Shown one piece after another: positions 58,012-64,000 of a stretch of 64,000 nucleotides of DNA. How positions within the stretch are numbered: position 1 is the first letter of the stretch; every line of letters starts with the position of its first letter. The notes below the pieces were generated by a model that did no database searches, was not told where the DNA came from, and worked only from the letters and a program-made list of their open reading frames with translations. Origin of the DNA: Brassica napus (taxonomy: Eukaryota > Streptophyta > Magnoliopsida > Brassicales > Brassicaceae); the NCBI RefSeq assembly GCF_020379485.1, contig NC_063437.1:5280806-5344805 (forward strand), written 5' to 3'. The position numbers and the translations under genes were made by a program.

Positions 58012-58660
58012 ATTATTGATCAAGACCCACTGAGACCGGTAGAGGAGTCAAATTTGGGCTGGTCCGACGAGGAAGAAGATGAGAAGGTTGATAACATGGT
58101 ATCTCTTATCAACACTAAATTTAAGTTCACCAAGTCCATGTTTGTTGGTGGGGTCACAAAGTTAGATGTAGTTCGGATGAGCCAGTCTGGAAATTTTACA
58201 ACAAAGGCGAAAATTTCGAAGAAACAGCTTGCCCGTACTCCTTCAAACGACCCAGGTTACATAGCTTCCCTTGTCATAGAAAAAATAAAACCGGAGTTTC
58301 AAACAATGGACGGAAACATTTTGGAAGCTTGTAAGAGGGTAGATTCTATCGAGGGTTCTCTGGTGGGACTTGTTCACTCTGTTTTGGAGAAATTTAGAGA
58401 CGAAATGCTAGAGTCGGTTAGATTTTTGGTTAGTGAGTTGACAAAAGGAGATGGTGCTGCTCCACCGACGTTAGCACAGCAGGGGACAAAAACACCGGCT
58501 ACAGAAAATGGCAAAGAGCCGGATTCAATTGCGACACCTGTGAGAGATGCAAATGATGTAACTATCCGTAACATTCTTGGTAACATAAGTGCATACTCTA
58601 CTCCCCCAGATTCACCACGTTTAAGCCAGGTACATTATATCCTACGACATTGTTATTCTC

Positions 58661-58723
58661 ATCTGGTTTCTTCAAACTTTGTGTTAATATATATATATAT
58701 ACAAGGAAGGACAAACCTATTAT
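58661..58723 (+). repeat. Inverted repeat, left copy (in ULP intron)
   Basis: The intron between the exons ending 58629 and starting 58734 contains ATCTGGTTTCTTCAAACTTT, a TA run, then ACAAGGAAGGACAAACCTAT. The reverse complement of the whole module occurs at 60243-60319, 3' of the gene, differing mainly in TA-run length. Confidence 0.93.
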
Positions 58724-59260
58724 TCGATCGCAGGCCGAGAATTTGTCTCCCACATACAACAAGGAAGGTTTATTTGGTGAAGCTGCGGGGGATAACGTAA
58801 ACGACAGTTTTGCACTGTCGGCCCATAGCCACAATCATCGTACGCCAGTAGACATCAATCAACCATTGGTCTGATTATCTCACCCTCATTTACGGAATTA
58901 TATTTATTTCCATCAGGGTTATCAGCGGTTCCTATTAAATATGCTGTTATTTTTTATTTCTGTGAAAAGGAAGTTGCGGACAGGGAACATGGAGTCATGG
59001 ACCCTTCGTTGATATGCCATCTTTCTCTCTAGGTCTAACGCAGGAAGGCCTCTTACATTGTAACCATGCTATTACTATGCCAGAGATTGTGACTGCAGTT
59101 CCAGAACCTATAGTAAAAGTTGTTGACAACATCGAAGATCCACAGCAGTGTCGGACAATTTATCAGGAAATAAGACTATTAGAAGAAACCATGAACAACC
59201 AATGACAACGGATTCCAACATCGGTCTCTTACATTGTAATCATGCTATTACTATGCCCCT

Positions 59261-59350
59261 GCTTATTTCCTGATAAATTATGAACTGAATATCCGTTGTT
59301 AAAATGCTTATTTCCTGATAAGTTGTGAATTGAATATCCGTTGTTAAAGT
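59261..59350. repeat. 45-bp tandem duplication
   Basis: Two units starting GCTTATTTCCTGATAA at 59261 and 59306 differ at only a few bases. A separate 33-bp segment beginning CTCTTACATTGTAA (59050) recurs at 59226. Both lie in or next to the intron before the Ulp1 domain exon. Confidence 0.88.
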
Positions 59351-60011
59351 GTTAAAGCGACTATAAATCATTTTTTTTTACATTTTTCTCCAGGTTGTGG
59401 ATGTTCTAATGCAACTGGTTCAGTTTAATATTCATCAGCATTATCCTGCAAAGAGTCATCAAAGGACTGTCTTTCTTGACAGTAAATACGTTTCTGGAAT
59501 CAGTAGGACCTATCCAAAGTTTTGTAAGAGCAGGAAAAAGCAGTCCTTCATTTTTCCTAAAGGAGTAGTTCAAGCTTTTTTGGATAGGGATGAGGCAAAC
59601 TTGCAGGCTACCCGGTATTACTTTCCATTAAATGTTGGAAAGAAACATTGGGTAGGTATATGCGTGGATCGCAACTGTGGTAAAATTACAGTCCTAGATT
59701 GCAATACTTGCTTGTTCACTGATGAAAAGATTGAGAAGCATTTATATCCCCACTTGCATATGTTGCCATATATTGTGAGACTCTCAACCCGAGCTGTGGG
59801 AAGTGCTGAACCTAAGCGTTTTTCTGTTGAGCGACCAAAAAATCTGAGTCAAATCCAAAATCCATGTGACGACGGACTGATGTCTGTTCTGCTTATGTGT
59901 AGCCATGCTGTTTATGGTATTGAAGCATGCAAGAATATCAGTACTGATAGTCTCGTGGAAGAAGGAAAGAGTGCTGTGGTTCTCGCTTTTGAATATAAGG
60001 AGACTATGTAG

Positions 60012-60262
60012 TTTATGTATAATAAGGCCGTGCGATGCTGTTTGCTTATCGTTTGTAAAACTTGGATTTGAATCCTCCTCTTATTAGTTATGCTTGTACC
60101 TGATATTCTATTACAGACGTTTTATCTACTTTTCTTTGGTGAATAATGTATATAATTATCATGTATTTTCGTTCTAAAGATGATATTAGCGTAACCATTA
60201 TTTTTAGTTATAACGGGATATAGTTTAACCGCTTTAGTCATTATAATAGGTTTGTCCTTCCT

Positions 60263-60296
<34 letters not shown>

Positions 60297-60761
60297 CACA
60301 AAGTTTGAAGAAACCAGATATTTTTTAATGTATCCAGTTTTGTCTACGTAACTACTATATCGTTATATATATATCGTTATATCACTCTAATGCAGTTTAC
60401 TCCCTCTTTCTTCTGTCACTTAAGCTGTCATCAATATAACAACTTATGTTCCATTAACTGACTTGGTTTTCGTTCTTTTATTTCCTAACGTCACGTTAAG
60501 TCATGCAAGTCTTATTACCCACTCCTATAAGTACATATTACTTGTTCGAAAACCTGCAAAATGCTCTGTAAGTTATAACCAGCTTGGCTTTCTTATTTAT
60601 ATTACAATCTCGGGCTTAGTACAATTCTGCCTCCAACCATTTCTTACAACATATTTTACATCATTTATATAGTAAGATTTCTGATTCGCTGCATTCCGCC
60701 TTGCTTTTCAAACACCTTCATCATCCGAGATTTTCCAAACATGGTTATAGTTCATTATCTT
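60012..60761. other. Convergent spacer between ULP and MURA genes
   Basis: Contains the inverted-repeat copy at 60243-60319 and its TA microsatellite; otherwise no feature supported. Presumably holds both 3' ends. Confidence 0.5.
60243..60319 (-). repeat. Inverted repeat, right copy (3' of ULP gene)
   Basis: Reverse complement of 58661-58723 with a longer TA run (about 60266-60293). It lies in the 750-bp space between the convergent ULP and MURA genes. Confidence 0.93.
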
Positions 60762-63064
60762 CTTATATGGCAACATTGCATGTAGCTCGGTTGTGGCCGC
60801 TTCCCTTACAACGGCTACAAACATGTTTCTTCCTCGGGGCTTTCATCTGCAAAAATTCCACGTTATTAGAAAATTTCAGTGGGAGTAACATTTATTTAGT
60901 TACATATACATACCCTTATTTCGCCGGTTGATAATATGCGGCTTTTACGTGGTCGGCCTGGTGGGCGTTTGGTCGCTGGCGGGAGGACTTCCATATCAAC
61001 TGCTCCAATGTTCCGATGTTCTCCGGTCATGTTGTTGCTTATTGGAAATATTTCATCCTTGTAAGCAGTTGCAAGACACTCCAAACTGTAAACTCCTGAA
61101 ACCAGTGTTTCCACCCTCGTTTTGCTTTTAATTACCGCAGAAATGGCGTGTGAACAGGAGATCATGAGTGTTTGGAACACATTACAACTGCAACTTTTTA
61201 CTGAAAGGTAAATGTGGAAAGATTCTCCTTCTTTGGTCCTCACTTCATATTTGAAATTATTAATCTTGCTTGCAAGCATTCCTCCGCTTTGTTCAAAATT
61301 TCCAGCTATTATCTCAAGCACACGTGGGGTGAAACTGCCGCTTCCATTGTTGGTAACATTACGTCTTTCCGAAAACCAATTCATCAGTTTTGATATTATA
61401 AACTCAACTAATGCTAGTATAGGATACTCCCTTGCTTCACGAAGAACAGAGTTCCAACTTTCTGCAATGTTGCTTGTCATTACGTCGTAACGCTTTCCAC
61501 TGAAATGCACACGGGCCCAATGTTCGAAACCAATACCTTCTAGGTATTCAGCGCAGGATGCATTCATTAGCTTAATTTCGTTGAACGCACCATAGAAATC
61601 AGCAAGACAAAATGCCCGGGCGGCTTTCCCGACAAGGAACGAAAGATGCTTGTTTTTGAAATAAGTACGTATGTTACGCTTCAAATGCAAAATGCATGCA
61701 CAATGTTGAGCTCCTGGGTAAACCTGGGCATTGACAGGAAAAAAAATTGTCTCAATATAATACATTGCTAAATCTTATATAAATAAGGTGTAAAAGCAGT
61801 ATTATATTAGCGTAAGTAATATGCATCTCCCGTCTAACTTTGTCTCTTAAAGACATGTGATGTTTTTATAATCACTTCCTATAGTATCTCGACTAGCCGG
61901 ACAGATTTTAAATGAGCAAAATGAAAGGCCCACCTTCGATATCCCATAGTAAATAGAGGAGTGCCGATCAGAAACAAATACAACGTCCTCGTTGTTTGGA
62001 ATGAATTGCAATAACATTTTGAAAAACCACTCTCATGCTTTGTCGTTTTCACTATCGACAACACCCATTGCTAGTGGAAACACCTGATAGTTACCATCAT
62101 GGGCAGAAGCAGTGAGTAAGCACCCACCATACTTACCTCGCATATGTGTTCCATCAATTATAATGACACTGCACATCTGCTTGAACCCACTTACAGAAGC
62201 CGCTAGCGCCAAAAACATGTATTTGAACATGTGACCAACTCCACCTTCGAATTCGGTTACCATTTCAGCAAGGGTTCCCGGGTTTGCAAGAACTAGTCTG
62301 TCAAGGTAGTCCGGCAACATCATATAAGATGCACATGACGATCCTTTCGCATAATCCAGTGCAACCTCTCTTGATTGCCAGGCTTTCCAGTAAGAGATGT
62401 TAACATCATGGTCACCTAGCATAACTTGCATAATTTCTTTCGGCCTTGGTGCACCTCCAATTCCAACATATCTTGACTTCATCAACTCTCCAATGACACC
62501 ATGAGTGGCTTGTCGTTCATATCCTGCAATGTCAATTTATTCATAAATACAAGCGTCTATATTATCATATAATAAACAATTATTGCTAAGATAAGGAGTA
62601 GGAAGCAACACGCGTAATCTATTAACGTTATTGTGGACTAAGATCTCTAACAAAACAAATATAAGGGCAAAATTCATAAAAAGCTTTAGAAAACAAGTTT
62701 ACACTTCACTCCCTTTCTTTAACGTAATTCTATATTCAAACTAGATTATTCATGTAGCGAATAAAGTTCAATGTTTGATAAGGCTATTTTAATATTTACC
62801 AACGCGATCATCTACGGAACAGGTGTGTTGTAATTGTGCTTTTCGGACTTCAAACTTCTCGAGAGTTTTCATTTTCGTCGCATAGACTCGCCACTGGCAT
62901 GTTCCACTTATGCATTCCATCACCATTCCTTCTGGTGAAGAGCGTGTGTTCCTGAACCTGAATTTTTTTTCGCAAAGCATAAACGACCATATGTTGTTTG
63001 AAGTGTTCCTTATTTTTAAACACGATTCCTTCGTATAGATCGTCCAGTGCAATTGTTTGGTTTC
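60762..63064 (-). pseudogene. MuDR-type transposase (MURA) with premature stop
   Basis: Mutator transposase of the MULE. Minus-strand exons: 63064-62800 (MuDR DNA-binding region: KFRFRNTRSSPEGMVMEC, CQWRVYATKM, HTCSV), 62523-61934, 61723-60914 and 60846-60762. The MULE catalytic domain shows IIIDGTHMRGKYGG and FVSDRHSSI (two Asp) and TSNIAESWNS; then a SWIM finger (SCSCNVF and SCSHAI), an AT-hook-like PPGRPRKSR, and a C-terminal CCHC knuckle CSRCKGSGHNRATC in the last exon. An in-frame TGA at 62035-62033 stands where the family has Trp (DKAWEWFF), a single G-to-A change. Exons upstream of 63064 must exist because a TAG precedes the acceptor; they are probably among those at 63250-64000. Confidence 0.88.
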
Positions 63065-63249
63065 CTACAAAGTTTGTGTGTGTCTCGCAAATTAGTGGTG
63101 GTCAAGTAAAAATATTTCAAACATATTTTACATTGATATTTTACATTACAAAAGATGGCAGATATTAAACATTGCATCGTTCATTGACGATTAAACCAAA
63201 AAAGGGATCACCCACTACAGCTATTTTACAAAGCTTCAGACAACTTATT

Positions 63250-64000
63250 TATTTATAGGATTTTAAAAGAAGGGATCAGGCCCAAACCCGCCGCTGTCCC
63301 CGTCGGCCTCTGAGTCCGAGTCCTCTATTTCAATGATAGCTTTGCTTGCAGAGGTGTTATTCATTCCAAGCCCAAGTGTGAGATCGAGGCATGGATCGCC
63401 ATGGTTACGTGTCGTTGTACGTGTGCCACCATCGCCCTGTTGGGTTAACGGTGCTGAACTAAGGTTTTGTATGGGTGCAGCATCCTCTCCTGCATGGTCA
63501 ATGAAAACTATACACTTAACAATAATTATTTATACAAATTTAGGAGATATATACAAAGTTATGTAACTCTGTCTTACTACAACCTTGCTCCAGTGCTTGG
63601 GAGATGTTGATGACAGTTTCTCCTATTGGTATCGGTGGAGCTACCCCACGGTTATTGTCAACGTTGTTTAAACCATCTGACGATCCTGTGTAAGAAGCCT
63701 CATCATCATGAACAACTAGAACAGTCGTTGGTGTTGTTGGTGCATTCACCCTGAGATTTGGACCAATGGGAAGGCCTAACGCACCATTAGTTGGAGGCGG
63801 GGCTGCCGTCACATTCACTTCATAGTTCGGCTGCATCTCCGAAATTCCATTCGCATCAAAGTGTTCCTCTGTCACCTCTTCCTCTATAGGAGGTAAACTT
63901 GGGATTTGGTTAAGAGGTTCAACCTCCAGGGGAATTCCATGGCGTTGTACATTCCGAGGTGTTAAATTGGGAAAAGCACGGTGGAGATTATCAACATCAA
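63250..64000 (-). CDS. Partial upstream ORF of the MULE (probable N-terminal exons of MURA or separate gene)
   Basis: Minus-strand frame open from the window edge (LHRAFPNLTPRNVQRHG) to about 63588, then a probable intron to about 63493, then an exon ending at a stop near 63264 (DLTLGLGMNNTSAS, acidic EIEDSDSEADGDSGG, ending FGPDPFF). Composition is Pro-, Asn- and acid-rich, without a recognised domain. It lies directly upstream of the MURA DNA-binding exon on the same strand, so it may supply the transposase N terminus by alternative splicing past the stop, or be a separate MULE gene. The 5' end is outside the window. Confidence 0.4.

Larger units (their letters stand above)
48922..60011 (+). 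pseudogene. DUF1985-ULP1 cysteine-protease-like gene of the MULE, interrupted
   Basis: Related to plant Ulp1-like genes with an N-terminal DUF1985 domain. Exon segments: 48922-49769 (DUF1985, with FRFAGKPIRFSLREFAIVTG and AYPWGRLAFDMLMTSIKERD), 56813-56878, 57085-57107 plus 58020-58629, 58734-58868, about 58980-59205, and 59395-60011 (Ulp1 domain: FPKGVVQAFL, KKHWVGICVDRN with catalytic His, VLDCNTC with Asp). The position of the nucleophile reads NPCDDGLMSVLLM, so the usual Cys before Gly is Asp. Three single-base frame lesions are visible: an extra A in the A-run at 49200-49210, an extra A in the A-run at 49304-49310, and one missing base near 59007. The gene is also split by an LTR element and an hAT element. 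Not functional as read. Confidence 0.82.
48850..64000. mobile_element. Kaonashi-type Mutator-like element (MULE), nested insertions, right end outside window
   Basis: A DUF1985-ULP1 protease gene (+, 48922-60011) faces a MURA transposase gene (-, 60762 leftward from beyond 63064), the arrangement of Kaonashi MULEs, which carry a captured ULP-like gene and often lack long TIRs. The left boundary is approximate. Two later insertions lie inside: an LTR element 49770-56807 (target duplication ATATG) and an hAT-type element 57108-58011 (target duplication ATTATTGA). Without them the visible MULE would be about 7.2 kb. Confidence 0.8.

Overview
Nuclear DNA from a Brassicaceae plant, most likely a Brassica. 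The evidence is five intron-rich plant genes with Arabidopsis-like proteins (one closely resembles the Brassica anther protein A6), embedded in AT-rich, transposon-dense sequence. Gene identities rest on recognising the translated exons; no database search was possible. Arabidopsis locus numbers are from memory.

Layout. 1-6010: tandem array with a short-unit/long-unit higher-order period; long units carry a decayed RNase H fragment, and one unit is split by a 1.4 kb non-autonomous Helitron. 9.2-11.6 kb: ARPC4 (+, 8 coding exons). 12.6-12.9 kb: hAT-type MITE. 13.17-18.70 kb: a 5.5 kb Helitron on the minus strand with an RPA1-like relic and a PIF1-type helicase remnant that meet at an 84-bp perfect palindrome. 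19.35-22.61 kb: POP1 (+, 10 exons), facing CKI1 (-, 6 exons, 23.47-27.54 kb). 29.0-32.5 kb: LINE wreckage in both orientations. 33.9-34.25 kb: a 5S-containing solo LTR of Cassandra type. 35.0-36.4 kb: CSN8 (+, 5 exons). 37.0-38.1 kb: TIR element with an internal minisatellite. 38.2-45.5 kb: complete Ty3/gypsy-type element with near-identical 2.06 kb LTRs but ruined pol. 46.3-48.0 kb: A6 beta-1,3-glucanase (+). 48.9 kb to beyond the right edge: a Mutator-like element of Kaonashi type carrying a DUF1985-ULP gene (+) facing a MURA transposase (-). The ULP gene is split by a 7.0 kb gag-protease-only LTR element and a 904-bp hAT-type element.

How the parts relate. The host genes are ordinary cellular genes: actin nucleation (ARPC4), RNase P/MRP (POP1), two-component signalling (CKI1), COP9 signalosome (CSN8) and tapetal callose degradation (A6). 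They do not form a pathway. ARPC4, CSN8 and A6 correspond to one small stretch of Arabidopsis chromosome 4, whereas POP1 and CKI1 correspond to the end of chromosome 2, so the window appears to contain a two-gene transposed or translocated block. The transposons give a readable insertion history: several have target-site duplications or paralogous empty sites that fix their exact ends, and the Kaonashi MULE is a nest at least three layers deep.
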